Positions 10,249 through 20,465 of a DNA stretch of 64,000 bases are shown piece by piece. Under the pieces are notes generated by a model. The model did no database searches. It saw nothing but the letters and a program-made list of their open reading frames with translations, and had not been told where the DNA came from. Within the stretch, counting starts at the first letter, position 1. The number at the start of each line of letters is the position of its first letter. Source of the stretch: Pseudomonas chlororaphis (GTDB lineage: Bacteria; Pseudomonadota; Gammaproteobacteria; Pseudomonadales; Pseudomonadaceae); contig NZ_JSFK01000007.1 in NCBI RefSeq assembly GCF_000783395.1, positions 1 through 64,000 of the forward strand. Direction: 5' to 3'. A program made the translations under genes and the position numbers.

Positions 10249-11265
10249 TTGTTCACTGGACGGTTGCTTGGGCTTGTGATTCTGGCTGGCGTATTGGCTG
10301 GCTGCGGTAATGGCGAGTCCATGGAAAGCTTCGGCGGGCCGACCATGGGCAGCACGTATTCGATCAAGTACGTGCGCCACGCTGGCATGCCTGAAGCGAC
10401 GCAGGTTCGCAGTGAAGTGGAGAGCATCCTCGGCGAAGTCGATCGGCAGTTGTCCACCTATCGCAATGATTCGGACATCGAACGTTTCAACGCTCTGCCC
10501 GCCAACAGCTGTCAGAAAATGCCTGGATCGGTACTTGAATTGGTCCGCACAGGCGAACAACTCTCAGCACAAAGCGAAGGTTCCTACGACCTCACCGTCG
10601 AACCGCTGATGAATCTCTGGGGCTTCGGCCCGCAAGGTCGTGAAGAGAAAGTCCCTGATGCCGCTGCGCTGGCCGAGGTGATGCATCGTGTCGGTCACCA
10701 GCATCTGCATATCAATGGCGATCAGTTGTGCAAGGACGCCGCCGTCGAAGTCGACTTCAACAGCATCGCCGCCGGTTATGCCGTCGACACCATCGCGGCA
10801 AGGCTCGATGCCATGGGCATCCACGACTACCTCGCTGAAGCCACTGGAGAGTTAAAGGCAAAGGGTCGCAAGCTTGACGGCTCATCGTGGCGCATTGCTC
10901 TGGAAGAGCCCCGCGACGATCAGCAGGTCGCCGAGCGCATCATCAATGTCGACGGCTACAGCGTTTCCACCTCCGGCGACTACCGTAACTATTTCCTGCA
11001 GGACGGCCGGCGCTATTCCCACACCTTCGATGCCCGCACCGGTGCGCCTGTCCTACACGATCTGGCGTCAGTCACGGTGATGCATCCTTCAGCGTTGATG
11101 GCCGATGGACTATCGACGCTGTTGCTGATTCTCGGCCCCGAAAGGGCGTGGGACTATGCCGAAAAACATGACATTGGTGCATTCTTTGTGATTCGTGCCG
11201 ATACAGGTTTTGTCATCCGCACCAGTCAGGCGTTCGAGCGCCTCAGTGGCGCAAAAACTGACTGA
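10249..11265 (+). CDS. apbE: FAD:protein FMN transferase, lipoprotein
   Basis: 338 residues. ApbE covalently attaches FMN to threonine in periplasmic flavoproteins such as Nqr and Rnf subunits. The N-terminus is a lipoprotein signal with lipobox LAGC at about residues 17-20. The FGGPTMGSTYSIKY motif and the flavin/Mg site region DFNSIAAGYAVD are present. The start is TTG at 10249, with GGAGAG 8 bp upstream. An ATG at 10241 abuts that site directly and opens only a 12-codon frame, so TTG is preferred. Confidence 0.9.
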   Translation: MFTGRLLGLVILAGVLAGCGNGESMESFGGPTMGSTYSIKYVRHAGMPEATQVRSEVESILGEVDRQLSTYRNDSDIERFNALPANSCQKMPGSVLELVRTGEQLSAQSEGSYDLTVEPLMNLWGFGPQGREEKVPDAAALAEVMHRVGHQHLHINGDQLCKDAAVEVDFNSIAAGYAVDTIAARLDAMGIHDYLAEATGELKAKGRKLDGSSWRIALEEPRDDQQVAERIINVDGYSVSTSGDYRNYFLQDGRRYSHTFDARTGAPVLHDLASVTVMHPSALMADGLSTLLLILGPERAWDYAEKHDIGAFFVIRADTGFVIRTSQAFERLSGAKTD

Positions 11266-11462
11266 GAACAATACGAAAGCTGGCGTTGTAGTGCAGGCAA
11301 AAGTAGCCTACGACGCGACCAAGGGTTAATGTGCGCGGCGTTGACGCTTCTATAGACTGTGTCCGGGTTCTTGATTGACCCCCAATTGTTCCTTCGCGCC
11401 GCCGTTCGGCGTGATTTAGCCGCCGGTGCTGCTGGCACCGCGGCCTGTTCTGAGGAGTACGC

Positions 11463-12857
11463 ATGGCTGTCTACAACTACGACGTGGTGGTGCTGGGTTC
11501 CGGCCCGGCGGGAGAAGGCGCGGCAATGAACGCCGCCAAAGCAGGGCGCAAGGTCGCGATGGTCGACAGCCGTCGCCAGGTCGGCGGCAACTGCACCCAC
11601 CTCGGCACCATCCCGTCCAAGGCACTGCGTCACTCGGTGCGGCAGATCATGCAGTTCAACACTAATCCTATGTTCCGGGCGATCGGCGAGCCGCGCTGGT
11701 TCTCCTTCCCGGACGTGTTGAAAAGCGCCGAAAAGGTTATTTCCAAACAAGTCGCTTCGCGTACCGGCTACTACGCCCGTAACCGCGTCGACGTGTTCTT
11801 CGGCACCGGCAGCTTCGCCGACGAGCAAACCATCGAAGTGGTCTGCGCCAACGGTGTGGTCGAAAAACTGGTGGCCAAGCACATCATCATCGCCACCGGC
11901 TCGCGTCCGTATCGCCCGGCGGACATCGATTTCCACCACCCGCGTATCTACGATAGCGACACCATCCTCAGCCTCAATCACACCCCTCGCAAACTGATCG
12001 TTTACGGCGCCGGCGTGATCGGTTGCGAATACGCATCGATCTTCAGCGGTCTGGGTGTACTGGTCGAGCTGGTCGACAACCGTGGTCAGCTGCTGAGTTT
12101 CCTCGACTCGGAAATCTCCCAGGCGTTGAGCTATCACTTCAGCAACAACAACATCACCGTGCGCCACAACGAAGATTACGATCGCGTTGAAGGCGTCGAC
12201 AACGGCGTGATCCTGCACCTGAAGTCTGGCAAGAAGATCAAGGCCGACGCCTTGCTCTGGTGCAACGGCCGTACTGGCAACACCGACACGCTGGGTCTGG
12301 AAAACATCGGCGTCAAGGTCAACAGCCGTGGCCAGATCGAGGTCGACGAGGCTTACCGCACCTGCGTGCCGAACATCTACGGCGCCGGTGACGTGATCGG
12401 CTGGCCGAGCCTGGCCAGTGCCGCCCACGACCAGGGTCGTTCGGCTGCTGGCAGCATTGTTGATAACGGTAGCTGGCGCTTTGTGAATGACGTGCCGACC
12501 GGCATCTACACCATTCCGGAGATCAGCTCGATCGGCAAGAACGAGCAGGAACTGACCCAGGCCAAAGTGCCGTACGAAGTCGGCAAGGCGTTCTTCAAGA
12601 GCATGGCGCGTGCGCAGATCGCCGGCGAGCCGCAAGGCATGCTGAAGATTCTGTTCCACCGTGAAACCCTGGAAGTGCTGGGCGTTCACTGCTTCGGTTA
12701 TCAGGCGTCGGAGATCGTCCACATCGGTCAGGCGATCATGAGCCAGCCGGGCGAACTGAATACCCTGAAGTACTTCGTCAACACCACGTTCAACTACCCG
12801 ACCATGGCCGAAGCCTATCGGGTAGCGGCGTACGACGGCCTCAACCGGCTTTTTTGA
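11463..12857 (+). CDS. sthA: soluble pyridine nucleotide transhydrogenase
   Basis: A 464-residue cytoplasmic FAD enzyme that transfers hydride between NADPH and NAD+. The FAD motif is [20 protein letters not shown]. The region where related disulfide oxidoreductases have CxxxxC reads [15 protein letters not shown], keeping only the first cysteine, as is normal for SthA. The NAD motif [19 protein letters not shown] and the second FAD motif [10 protein letters not shown] follow. GAGGAG precedes the ATG by about 7 bp. The 197-bp gap after apbE shows no recognised element. Confidence 0.96.
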   Translation: MAVYNYDVVVLGSGPAGEGAAMNAAKAGRKVAMVDSRRQVGGNCTHLGTIPSKALRHSVRQIMQFNTNPMFRAIGEPRWFSFPDVLKSAEKVISKQVASRTGYYARNRVDVFFGTGSFADEQTIEVVCANGVVEKLVAKHIIIATGSRPYRPADIDFHHPRIYDSDTILSLNHTPRKLIVYGAGVIGCEYASIFSGLGVLVELVDNRGQLLSFLDSEISQALSYHFSNNNITVRHNEDYDRVEGVDNGVILHLKSGKKIKADALLWCNGRTGNTDTLGLENIGVKVNSRGQIEVDEAYRTCVPNIYGAGDVIGWPSLASAAHDQGRSAAGSIVDNGSWRFVNDVPTGIYTIPEISSIGKNEQELTQAKVPYEVGKAFFKSMARAQIAGEPQGMLKILFHRETLEVLGVHCFGYQASEIVHIGQAIMSQPGELNTLKYFVNTTFNYPTMAEAYRVAAYDGLNRLF

Positions 12858-12899
12858 CGGGCTCCGGCCGGTGGCCTGAGCCGGCCGGGGAGACCGATT

Positions 12900-13622
12900 T
12901 CAGCAATTCTCGAGCGTGGCAGTGGCCAAACCGGGAAAGTCTGTAATCAGGCTGTCAACGCCGAAGTCGGCGAGTCTGCGCATCAGTGCAGGCTCGTTGA
13001 CGGTCCACACCGACACATGCAGCCCTTGACGCTGCGCCTTCTGCAGGCGTTCCGGCGTACACAGCGTCCAGTTCAGCGCAAGAATCTCGCAGCCATAACT
13101 GGCCGCAACCTTCAACGGGTCGAGCCAGGCGTATTCGGCCACCAGTCCGCGTGACACGTCCGGCACCAGATCCAGCGCCGCTTTCAGCACTTCCCGCGAA
13201 CTCGAGGTGATCGTCACCTTGTCGAGCAGGCCATGCCGTTGGGCCATTTCACGAATCGCCAGCACCGTGGTTGCCGCGCGAGTGCGTGAAGCGCTTTTGA
13301 CTTCCAGTTGCCAGTGCTCGAAATCACATTTCTCGAACAGTTCTTCCAGCGTCGGAATCGGGCACGGCTTGATCCAGCCCGGACCGCCTTTGCGCGCGTC
13401 GTAGGTCACCAGCTCGGCGGCGGTGTGTTCGACGACTTTGCCGCGCCTCTCCGTGGTGCGCTTGAGGGTCGGGTCGTGGATGACCATCAACTCGCCGTCC
13501 TTGGACAGGTGCAGATCCAGTTCGCAGCGGCGCACGCCGTGCTTGAGACATTCCTGAAAACTGCTCAGGGTGTTTTCCGGTGCTTCGCCCTTGGCGCCGC
13601 GGTGGCCGTAGATGAGGGTCAC
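12900..13622 (-). CDS. glycerophosphodiester phosphodiesterase
   Basis: A 240-residue GDPD-family enzyme that hydrolyses deacylated phospholipids to glycerol 3-phosphate and an alcohol. Family motifs are GHRGAKGEAPENTLSSF near the start, ELDLHLSKDGELMVIHDPTL (metal ligands and catalytic histidine) and VNEPALMRRLADFGVDSLITDFP at the end. There is no signal peptide, so it resembles cytoplasmic UgpQ. The PilZ gene ends 15 bp upstream on the same strand, so the two may be co-transcribed. Confidence 0.92.
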   Translation of the reverse strand: MTLIYGHRGAKGEAPENTLSSFQECLKHGVRRCELDLHLSKDGELMVIHDPTLKRTTERRGKVVEHTAAELVTYDARKGGPGWIKPCPIPTLEELFEKCDFEHWQLEVKSASRTRAATTVLAIREMAQRHGLLDKVTITSSSREVLKAALDLVPDVSRGLVAEYAWLDPLKVAASYGCEILALNWTLCTPERLQKAQRQGLHVSVWTVNEPALMRRLADFGVDSLITDFPGLATATLENC

Positions 13623-13636
13623 GGTGCTTCCTTAAG

Positions 13637-14218
13637 TTAAATGCCAGATTCGTTCTGTTCGCGGGCCAGACGTCGTTCCTGTGCCTGCTTCTGCAAGATG
13701 TAGCGGGCGAGCAACTGGCGCTGGGCGTCGGTCAAGTGTTCGAACTCGGTGCCGATGTCGTAGCCTTCGCCCTTGCGGTCGCAATGGGTCACGCGGGCGC
13801 GCAGCAGCAGGCCCAGCGCTTGCGGCATCAGCACCAGTTTCACCGACAGGTGTGCACCGGTGGCGATCGGCGTCGGGTACTGAAAGTCGATCCCGCCTTC
13901 GGAGATGATCACCGGTTGCGGCTCGCCGATATGGCCGAGCACGGTCAGGGCGACCACCTGGCTGAGCAGGTCGATGCGTTTGTTCTGGGATTTCAGGAAC
14001 GCGGCGATGGCGCGATCACGCTCGCTGATCTGGCGCAACAGGTGCTGCGACTCGAATTCGCTCAGGTGCAGTTCGCTGAGCAGGTTGAACAGTGGGGAAG
14101 CATCCTGCAACACTTCCTGGCCTGCGGCTTCGGGAGCAGACAGGGGCCGAATTTCCAGTGCGATCGTGTCCTCGATACGGTAGTATTCGCGGCGATCTTC
14201 TTCATCTAATGTCGACAT
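13637..14218 (-). CDS. PilZ domain-containing protein
   Basis: 193 residues, probably a cyclic-di-GMP-responsive protein. The start has REYYRIEDTIALEI, in the position of the PilZ RxxxR motif. IISEGGIDFQYP near residue 105 corresponds to the D/NxSxxG motif but is not an exact match, so cyclic-di-GMP binding is inferred. The C-terminus is basic and probably helical. It runs leftward with the phosphodiesterase and is divergent from lolC. Confidence 0.8.
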   Translation of the reverse strand: MSTLDEEDRREYYRIEDTIALEIRPLSAPEAAGQEVLQDASPLFNLLSELHLSEFESQHLLRQISERDRAIAAFLKSQNKRIDLLSQVVALTVLGHIGEPQPVIISEGGIDFQYPTPIATGAHLSVKLVLMPQALGLLLRARVTHCDRKGEGYDIGTEFEHLTDAQRQLLARYILQKQAQERRLAREQNESGI

Positions 14219-14312
14219 GGCGAACCCATGGTAGCGGCGGTGGTCTGAGTGTAAAGCTGGTTATCGACCCCCGCCACAAGGACGTTCCTTTTCCCTCCGA
14301 ACAAGCCCCGAC

Positions 14313-15563
14313 ATGTTCAGACCTCTCTTCGTATTTATCGGCACGCGTTATACCCGTGCAAAGCGTCGCAATCATTTTGTGTCATTCATTTCCCTGACTT
14401 CGATGATCGGGCTCGCCCTTGGCGTGGTCGTGATGATCGTCGTGCTCTCGGTGATGAATGGCTTCGATCATGAGATGCGCACCCGTGTGCTGGGCATGGT
14501 GCCCCACGCGACCATTGAATCCACTGAGCCGCTCAACGATTGGCAAAGCCTGGCGACCCAGGTCAAGCAGAACCCGCAGGTGACGGCGGTTGCGCCGTTC
14601 ACCCAGATGCAGGGCCTGCTGACCAATAACGGTCAGGTGTCCAAGGTGTTGCTCAATGCCATCGACCCTGCGCTCGAGCGCAATGTGTCGATCATCGACA
14701 ACTTCATGAAGCAGGGCAAACTCGACGATCTGACGCCGGGCAGCTTCGGCATCGTCATCGGCGACAAGGCCGCGACCAAGCTCGGCGTCGGCATCGGTGA
14801 CAAAGTCACCTTCGTCGCGCCGGAGGTCAGCGTGACCCCGGCCGGAATGTTTCCGCGCATGAAGCGCTTCACCGTGGTCGGCATTTTCCATGTCGGCGCC
14901 GGCGAACTCGATGGCTATCTGGGCGTCACCAACCTGCAGGATCTGGCGAAGATGCACCGCTGGAAGCCTGATCAGGTGCAGGGCATTCGCCTGAAGTTCG
15001 ACGACTTGTTCCAGGCACCGCGCGTAGCATGGAACATCGCCCAGCAACTCGGCGAAGACCATTATTACGCCCGCGACTGGACCCGCACCCACGGCAATCT
15101 GTATCAGGCGATCCGCATGGAAAAAGCCATGATCGGTCTGCTGTTGCTGCTGATTGTCGCCGTGGCGGCGTTCAACATCATTTCCACGCTGGTGATGGTG
15201 GTCAACGACAAGAAGGGCGACATTGCCATTCTGCGCACCTTGGGCGCGACGCCGGGCACGATCATGCGCACGTTCATGGTGCAAGGCACGGTGATCGGTG
15301 TGGTCGGCACGGCGATTGGCGCGGTGGTCGGCATTTTCGCGGCGCTTAATGTCAGCGCGGCGATCTCGGCACTGGAAGGCCTGATCGGCCACAAATTCCT
15401 TAATGCTGACGTGTATTTCATTGATTATCTTCCGTCGCAGGTGCAGAGCCAGGACGTGGTCATGGTCTGCGCAGCGGCGTTGGTTCTGAGTTTCCTCGCC
15501 ACCCTGTATCCCGCCTGGCGTGCCGCGCGCACCCAGCCGGCGGAGGCGCTACGTTATGAGTGA
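14313..15563 (+). CDS. lolC: lipoprotein-releasing ABC transporter permease LolC
   Basis: A 416-residue inner-membrane permease of the LolCDE complex, which extracts outer-membrane lipoproteins for handover to LolA. It starts [20 protein letters not shown], has an N-terminal membrane helix, a large periplasmic domain (about 50-270) and three C-terminal helices of the FtsX fold. lolD overlaps its end by 8 bp. It is clearly paralogous to the third gene of the set (same N-terminus and MEK.MIGLLLL), so a tandem duplication gave LolC and LolE. Confidence 0.93.
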   Translation: MFRPLFVFIGTRYTRAKRRNHFVSFISLTSMIGLALGVVVMIVVLSVMNGFDHEMRTRVLGMVPHATIESTEPLNDWQSLATQVKQNPQVTAVAPFTQMQGLLTNNGQVSKVLLNAIDPALERNVSIIDNFMKQGKLDDLTPGSFGIVIGDKAATKLGVGIGDKVTFVAPEVSVTPAGMFPRMKRFTVVGIFHVGAGELDGYLGVTNLQDLAKMHRWKPDQVQGIRLKFDDLFQAPRVAWNIAQQLGEDHYYARDWTRTHGNLYQAIRMEKAMIGLLLLLIVAVAAFNIISTLVMVVNDKKGDIAILRTLGATPGTIMRTFMVQGTVIGVVGTAIGAVVGIFAALNVSAAISALEGLIGHKFLNADVYFIDYLPSQVQSQDVVMVCAAALVLSFLATLYPAWRAARTQPAEALRYE

Positions 15564-16254
15564 GTCGGGCATGAGTGAACAAGCAATCTTGAGCTGCCGC
15601 AACCTGGGCAAATCCTACGAGGAAGGCCCGGAATCGGTAGAAGTACTGGCCGGCCTGCAATTGGAGTTGCACCCGGGCGAGCGTGTCGCGATCGTCGGCA
15701 CCTCGGGTTCGGGCAAAAGTACTTTGCTCAACCTGCTCGGTGGTCTGGACACGCCGACCAAGGGCAGCGTCTGGCTCGACGGTGAAGAACTGTCGGCACT
15801 GAGCGAGAAGAAGCGTGGCCTGCTGCGTAACCGTGCGCTCGGTTTCGTTTACCAGTTCCACCACTTGCTGCCGGAATTCACTGCGCTGGAAAACGTCTGC
15901 ATGCCGCTGTTGATCGGCAAGACGCCGATCCCGGAAGCCCGTCAGCGTGCGACCGCTTTGCTGGAGCGCGTCGGCCTCGGCCATCGTCTGGAACACAAAC
16001 CGGCGGAACTGTCCGGTGGTGAACGTCAACGTGTGGCCATCGCCCGTGCCTTGGTGAACAAGCCAGGTCTGGTGATGCTCGATGAGCCGACTGGCAACCT
16101 CGACTCCCATACCGCGCAAGGCATTCAGGATTTGATGCTGGAACTCAGCACCTCCATGCGCACGGCGTTCCTGGTGGTGACCCACGACATGAACCTGGCT
16201 CGCCAGATGGATCGCGTATTGCACCTGCAAGAAGGTTGCCTGACGCCTATCTGA
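15556..16254 (+). CDS. lolD: lipoprotein-releasing ABC transporter ATPase LolD
   Basis: 232 residues. Walker A is GTSGSGKST, the ABC signature [15 protein letters not shown], Walker [13 protein letters not shown], and the H-loop [21 protein letters not shown] is typical of LolD. The ATG at 15556 has GGAGG 9 bp upstream and overlaps the lolC stop (ATGAGTGA). A second ATG at 15571 would also give a normal LolD. Confidence 0.95.
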   Translation: MSESGMSEQAILSCRNLGKSYEEGPESVEVLAGLQLELHPGERVAIVGTSGSGKSTLLNLLGGLDTPTKGSVWLDGEELSALSEKKRGLLRNRALGFVYQFHHLLPEFTALENVCMPLLIGKTPIPEARQRATALLERVGLGHRLEHKPAELSGGERQRVAIARALVNKPGLVMLDEPTGNLDSHTAQGIQDLMLELSTSMRTAFLVVTHDMNLARQMDRVLHLQEGCLTPI

Positions 16255-16263
16255 TTGGCTGAA

Positions 16264-16300
16264 ACCCGGCGCCTGCAAAGGCGTCGGGTCTTTTATTTTT
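16264..16300 (+). terminator. intrinsic terminator between lolD and lolE
   Basis: ACCCGGCGCCT (16264-16274), a GCAA loop and AGGCGTCGGGT (16279-16289) form an 11-bp stem with one G-U pair. It is followed by CTTTTATTTTT. It lies inside the lolCDE operon, 10 bp after the lolD stop. Confidence 0.8.
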
Positions 16301-16317
16301 ATACGGTGCCCCAGCGA

Positions 16318-17562
16318 ATGTTCAGACCGTTATCGATCTTTATCGGCACGCGCTATACCCGCGCCAAGCGCCGCAATCGCTTTGTTTCGTTCATTTCGAT
16401 GACCTCGATGATCGGCCTCGCCCTCGGCGTGCTGGCGATGATCGTGGTGTTGTCGGTGATGAACGGCTTCCAGCGCGAAATGAGCTCGCGCATCCTCGGC
16501 ATGGTGCCGCACGCGACCATCGTTGGCGTCAAGCCGATCGATGACTGGCAGCCAGTGGCCGCCGCCGCGATGAAAAATCCTGAAGTGACTGCCGCCGTGC
16601 CGTTCACTGAGATGGAAGGCATGCTCTCCTACAAGGGCTTGATGCAGCCGATCCAGATCAGCGGCGTCGATCCGGCGCAGGAAGGCAAGGTCTCCATCGT
16701 TGCCCAGCACATTGTGCAGGGCCGTCTGGATGCCTTGAAACCGGGCGAGTTCGGCGTGGTGATTGGCGAAATCACCGCCCGCCGTTTCCGTCTCAATGTT
16801 GGCGACAAGATCACCCTGATCGTCCCGGAAGTCAGCACCGCACCGGGCGGGATCACCCCGCGTATGCAGCGTCTGAACGTGGTCGGCGTGTTCAAGGTTG
16901 GCGCCGAACTGGACGGCTCGATGGGCCTGATCCATGTAGCTGATGCCGCGACCATGCAGCACTGGGAGCCGAATCAGGTACAGAGCGTGCGTCTGGCAGT
17001 CAAAGATCTGTACGCCGCTCCGAAAGTCTCCTCGGACATCGCCGCCGGTCTGGGCGCCGATTTCAAGGCTGACGACTGGACCCACACCCAGGGCAGCCTG
17101 TTCAGCGCGATGAAAATGGAAAAAACCATGATCGGTCTGCTGTTGCTGATGATCGTCGCGGTGGCGGCGTTCAACATCATCGCGACGCTGATCATGGTGG
17201 TGAACGACAAGGGCGCGGACATCGCGATCCTGCGCACCATCGGCGCCACGCCTCGGCAGATCATGGCGATCTTCATGGTCCAGGGCACGGTGATCGGTAT
17301 TGTCGGCACGATCATTGGCGGCGTGTTGGGCGTGATCGCCGCGCTGAATGTCAGTCAGATCGTCGGCTGGATCGAGCGAGTCAGCGGTCAGCACATCTTC
17401 AGTTCGGATGTGTATTTCGTCAGCAATCTGCCGTCGGAATTGCAGGGTGGAGATGTGCTGTTGATCTGCTCGGCGGGATTCATTCTGAGCTTTTTGGCGA
17501 CGGTGTATCCGGCCTGGCGGGCGGCGAAGATCGAGCCGGCTCACGCGCTGAGATATTCGTAA
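16318..17562 (+). CDS. lolE: lipoprotein-releasing ABC transporter permease LolE
   Basis: 414 residues, starting [20 protein letters not shown], nearly the same as lolC. It is the second permease of the Lol exporter, with an N-terminal helix, a periplasmic domain and three C-terminal helices. The ATG at 16318 aligns with the lolC start; longer in-frame extensions run through the upstream terminator hairpin. It may therefore depend on read-through of that terminator or on a promoter I could not place. Confidence 0.92.
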   Translation: MFRPLSIFIGTRYTRAKRRNRFVSFISMTSMIGLALGVLAMIVVLSVMNGFQREMSSRILGMVPHATIVGVKPIDDWQPVAAAAMKNPEVTAAVPFTEMEGMLSYKGLMQPIQISGVDPAQEGKVSIVAQHIVQGRLDALKPGEFGVVIGEITARRFRLNVGDKITLIVPEVSTAPGGITPRMQRLNVVGVFKVGAELDGSMGLIHVADAATMQHWEPNQVQSVRLAVKDLYAAPKVSSDIAAGLGADFKADDWTHTQGSLFSAMKMEKTMIGLLLLMIVAVAAFNIIATLIMVVNDKGADIAILRTIGATPRQIMAIFMVQGTVIGIVGTIIGGVLGVIAALNVSQIVGWIERVSGQHIFSSDVYFVSNLPSELQGGDVLLICSAGFILSFLATVYPAWRAAKIEPAHALRYS

Positions 17563-17571
17563 GCGATTCCA

Positions 17572-17684
17572 TGCTCGTTCCCACGCTCTGCGTGGGAATG
17601 CCTCAACGGACGCTCCGCGTTCGGCTCTGGAAGGGACGCGGAGCGTCCCGGGCTGCATTCCCACGCAGAGCGTGGGAACGATCA
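17572..17684. repeat. 113-bp MITE-like element with 30-bp inverted ends
   Basis: The ends (17572-17601 and 17655-17684) are inverted repeats that differ at one base; each contains CGTTCCCACGC followed by GCGTGGGAATGC. A second pair of inverted GGACGC / GCGTCC segments lies inside. A related copy is at 38014-38125. The last three bases of the element supply the stop codon of the sensor kinase gene. Confidence 0.85.
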
Positions 17685-19028
17685 GGTTCGAGGCAACTCA
17701 ATCACAAACCGCGTCCATCCCGCTTCGGATTCGCAATGAATCTGCCCGCCATGGGCACGGACGATGGATTGAGTAATCGCCAATCCCAACCCCGCATGCT
17801 CACTGCTGCCTTCCTGTCGCGCCGGATCGGCCCGATAAAACCGGTCAAACAGGCGAGGCAACAACTCCGCTGAAATCCCTTCTCCACTGTTCTCGACGTA
17901 AACGCGCACAGCGCTCGGTTGATCAGCGATCCGCAAGCTCAAATAACCTTCAGCCGGGGTAAACCGCAGCGCGTTATCCAGCAAATTCGACAAGGCCCGG
18001 CGCAGCATGCTGCGATCACCCTCGATTCGCGCATTGCCCTCACGGCTCAGCTTGACCCCGGCGTCCTCCGCCAGCGGCGCAAAAAACTCCAGCAGCACAT
18101 CGGTCTCGTCCGCCAGTTCCAGCGCTTCGCGCTTGGGCATCAGCAAACCGTGGTCCGCCTTGGCCAGGTACAACATGTCGTTGACCAATTGCGCCATCCA
18201 TTGCAGCTCTTCGAGGTTGCTGTGCAGCGCTTCGCGGTAATCCTCGATCGGCCGAGGGCGGGTGAGGGTTACTTGAGTGTGGGTCAGCAGGTTCGACAGC
18301 GGCGTGCGCAGTTCATGGGCGATGTCGGCGGAAAACGCCGAGAGCCGCTGAAACGAGTCGTCGAGGCGTGCGAGCATGGCGTTGAAGCTGTGGGCCATTT
18401 CCGCAAGCTCGGGCGGCATTTGCGCTTCAGGCAGTCGGGCATTCAGCGATTGTGCGGAAATCCCACGGGCGACCGCGCTCATGCGCCGCAACGGACGCAA
18501 GCCGCTGCGTGCGGCCCAGGCACCGAGCAAAGCGGTGGCCAGCGCTGACAGCCCGACCGTCAGCCAGATCAGATGCTGCATGCGTTGCAGGAAATGCTGG
18601 TGATGGGTGATGTCCAGCAGCAAGGTCAATTGCGGTGAATCGGCTTTTTCCGGGTAGAGCGGGGCGTTGAGCACGCGATAGTCGGTGCCGTCGTGACTCA
18701 CAGTCGACAGGCCGGATTCTGGCGGCAAATCCTGGGGAATCTGCGTCGAACTGTCGTACCAGCGATGGCCGTCACTGCCGGTGATGCGCAGCGACAGATC
18801 GGCCTGACGACTCAGTTCATCCGCCAGCCGCGCCTCACGTTGAGCGGGTTGAACATCCTGCAAGGCGCGGCGCAGGCCGATCAGTTTGCCGTCGAGTTGC
18901 TGCTGGTCGAGTTCGATGAAGTGCGCCTCGCTGGCGCGATTGAACAGCACGCCGGCAAGCAGTGAAACCACGGCGGTGCAGGCGGCAAACAACAGGGCCA
19001 GGCGCGAACTCAGGGACAAACGACGCAT
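17682..19028 (-). CDS. cinS: copper-responsive sensor histidine kinase
   Basis: A 448-residue inner-membrane kinase with two transmembrane helices (about 10-28 and 152-172), a periplasmic sensor loop and a HAMP domain. The H-box is FSADIAHELRTPLSN, the N-box NLLDNALRFTP, and the G-box GLGLAITQSIVRAHGG. It belongs to the heavy-metal CusS/CopS/CinS group. Its partner, the cupredoxin and the QueF-type reductase beside it match the arrangement of the P. putida cinSR-cinAQ copper locus. The TGA stop lies in the last bases of the adjacent repeat element. Its start overlaps the regulator stop by one base (TGATG). Confidence 0.88.
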   Translation of the reverse strand: MRRLSLSSRLALLFAACTAVVSLLAGVLFNRASEAHFIELDQQQLDGKLIGLRRALQDVQPAQREARLADELSRQADLSLRITGSDGHRWYDSSTQIPQDLPPESGLSTVSHDGTDYRVLNAPLYPEKADSPQLTLLLDITHHQHFLQRMQHLIWLTVGLSALATALLGAWAARSGLRPLRRMSAVARGISAQSLNARLPEAQMPPELAEMAHSFNAMLARLDDSFQRLSAFSADIAHELRTPLSNLLTHTQVTLTRPRPIEDYREALHSNLEELQWMAQLVNDMLYLAKADHGLLMPKREALELADETDVLLEFFAPLAEDAGVKLSREGNARIEGDRSMLRRALSNLLDNALRFTPAEGYLSLRIADQPSAVRVYVENSGEGISAELLPRLFDRFYRADPARQEGSSEHAGLGLAITQSIVRAHGGQIHCESEAGWTRFVIELPRT

Positions 19029-19708
19029 CAGGCGCCACGCTCTTCGAGCACGTAACCCATGCCGCGCACGGTGTGGATCAGTTTGTTGGGGAATTCGTCG
19101 TCGATTTTCAGGCGCAAACGGCGGATCGCGACTTCGATGACATTGGTGTCGCTGTCGAAATTCATGTCCCAGACTTGCGAGGCGATCAGCGATTTCGGCA
19201 GCACTTCGCCCTGGCGACGCAGGAGCATCTCCAATAGTGCGAATTCCTTGGCGGTCAGGTCGATGCGCTGACCGCTGCGTTCAACCCGGCGGCGGATCAG
19301 ATCCAGACGCAGGTCGGCCAGTTGCAGACTGGTTTCCTGTTGTGTAGCGCTGCCGCGACGCAACAGGCTGCGCACCCGCGCCAGCAGTTCGGAGAAAGCG
19401 AAGGGCTTGACCAGATAGTCGTCGGCACCGAGTTCGAGGCCATGAACCCTGTCTTCCACGGCGTCTTTGGCCGTGAGAAAAAGTACCGGCGTATCCAGCC
19501 CGGCGCTGCGCACCGCTTGCAGGATCTGCCAGCCACTGCGCCCCGGCAGCATCACGTCGAGGATCAGCAGCGCGTAATCACCGCTCAATGCCAGTTGCTG
19601 ACCGCTGTTGCCGTCGGCCACCAGTTCCGTATTGAACCCGGCCTCGGTCAGGCCCTGGCGCAGGTATTGGCCGGTTTTCGCTTGGTCTTCGACGATCAAC
19701 AGTTTCAT
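19028..19708 (-). CDS. cinR: copper-responsive OmpR-family response regulator
   Basis: 226 residues from the ATG at 19708 ([20 protein letters not shown]). The receiver has phospho-acceptor Asp in [14 protein letters not shown] and Lys in [13 protein letters not shown]. The winged-helix domain has [19 protein letters not shown] and [13 protein letters not shown]. It pairs with the overlapping kinase gene. A cop-box-like site lies between it and the divergent cupredoxin gene, so autoregulation is likely. The 18 extra upstream codons of the longer frame lack receiver features and were left out. Confidence 0.9.
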   Translation of the reverse strand: MKLLIVEDQAKTGQYLRQGLTEAGFNTELVADGNSGQQLALSGDYALLILDVMLPGRSGWQILQAVRSAGLDTPVLFLTAKDAVEDRVHGLELGADDYLVKPFAFSELLARVRSLLRRGSATQQETSLQLADLRLDLIRRRVERSGQRIDLTAKEFALLEMLLRRQGEVLPKSLIASQVWDMNFDSDTNVIEVAIRRLRLKIDDEFPNKLIHTVRGMGYVLEERGA

Positions 19709-19779
19709 GGGCGACTCGGTGGATTCGGGTGTAGAAATGAAAGCGTTATACCTTGAGGGCACGCGACAAACGCCAACCT

Positions 19780-19804
19780 GACAAAGTTGTAATCTGCCTG
19801 TCAG
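19780..19804. promoter_or_regulatory. cop-box-like operator of the cin locus
   Basis: TGACAAAGTTGTAAT (19780-19794), six intervening bases and TGTCA at 19800-19804 match the cop/cus-box pattern bound by CopR/CusR/CinR regulators. The site is between cinR (leftward) and the cupredoxin gene (rightward), so it can serve both. Confidence 0.7.
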
Positions 19805-19870
19805 GTAGATGCCAGCGCAGGGCGGCTAGAGTTTCCCACAGGCTGAACCTTATCTTGTTGGAGAACGACC

Positions 19871-20404
19871 ATGTTTTTACGCCAATCCCTGACGTTGGCT
19901 GCCTGCCTGTTGGCGCTGAGTTCGCCAGTGTGGGCTGCGCCGGCACACACTTACGATTTTGGCCAGCCAGCACCGGCCGCCAAAGCCACGCGCAGCATTG
20001 AAGTGGTGATGGGCGATATGTCCTTCGATCCCAAGGCGATTCAGATCAAGGCCGGTGAGACCGTTCGCTTTGTGCTGGTGAATAAAGGCCAGTTGTTGCA
20101 CGAATTCAACCTCGGTGACGCGGCGATGCACGCCAGACACCAGCAGGAAATGTTGCAGATGCAGCAAAGCGGCATGCTTACGCCTACCGGAATGAAGGAA
20201 ATGTCCCACGATATGGCCGGCATGGATCACGCAGCGATGGGCCATGGCATGAAGCACGATGATCCGAACAGCGTGTTGGTCGAGCCGGGCAAAACTGCCG
20301 AGTTGACCTGGACCTTCAGCAAGGCCACCAGTCTGGAGTTTGCCTGCAATATTCCCGGGCATTATCAGGCGGGCATGGTCGGCAAACTGACTGTCAGTCA
20401 GTAA
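19871..20404 (+). CDS. cinA: copper-binding cupredoxin (plastocyanin/azurin-like)
   Basis: A 177-residue exported protein with a signal peptide cleaved near VWAAPAH. The cupredoxin fold carries type-1 copper ligands: His in GQLLHEFNLG, then Cys, His and Met in FACNIPGHYQAGM. A Met/His-rich loop (KEMSHDMAGMDHAAMGHGMKH, 115-135) may bind further copper. It is divergent from cinR and downstream of the cop-box-like site, consistent with copper induction and a periplasmic copper-binding role. GGAGAA precedes the ATG. Confidence 0.88.
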   Translation: MFLRQSLTLAACLLALSSPVWAAPAHTYDFGQPAPAAKATRSIEVVMGDMSFDPKAIQIKAGETVRFVLVNKGQLLHEFNLGDAAMHARHQQEMLQMQQSGMLTPTGMKEMSHDMAGMDHAAMGHGMKHDDPNSVLVEPGKTAELTWTFSKATSLEFACNIPGHYQAGMVGKLTVSQ

Positions 20405-20465
20405 GCACTCAAAGGCGCGGGCAAAGGCTGGTAGAATCCGCTGATTCTTCAGTCAGGTTTCCGCC

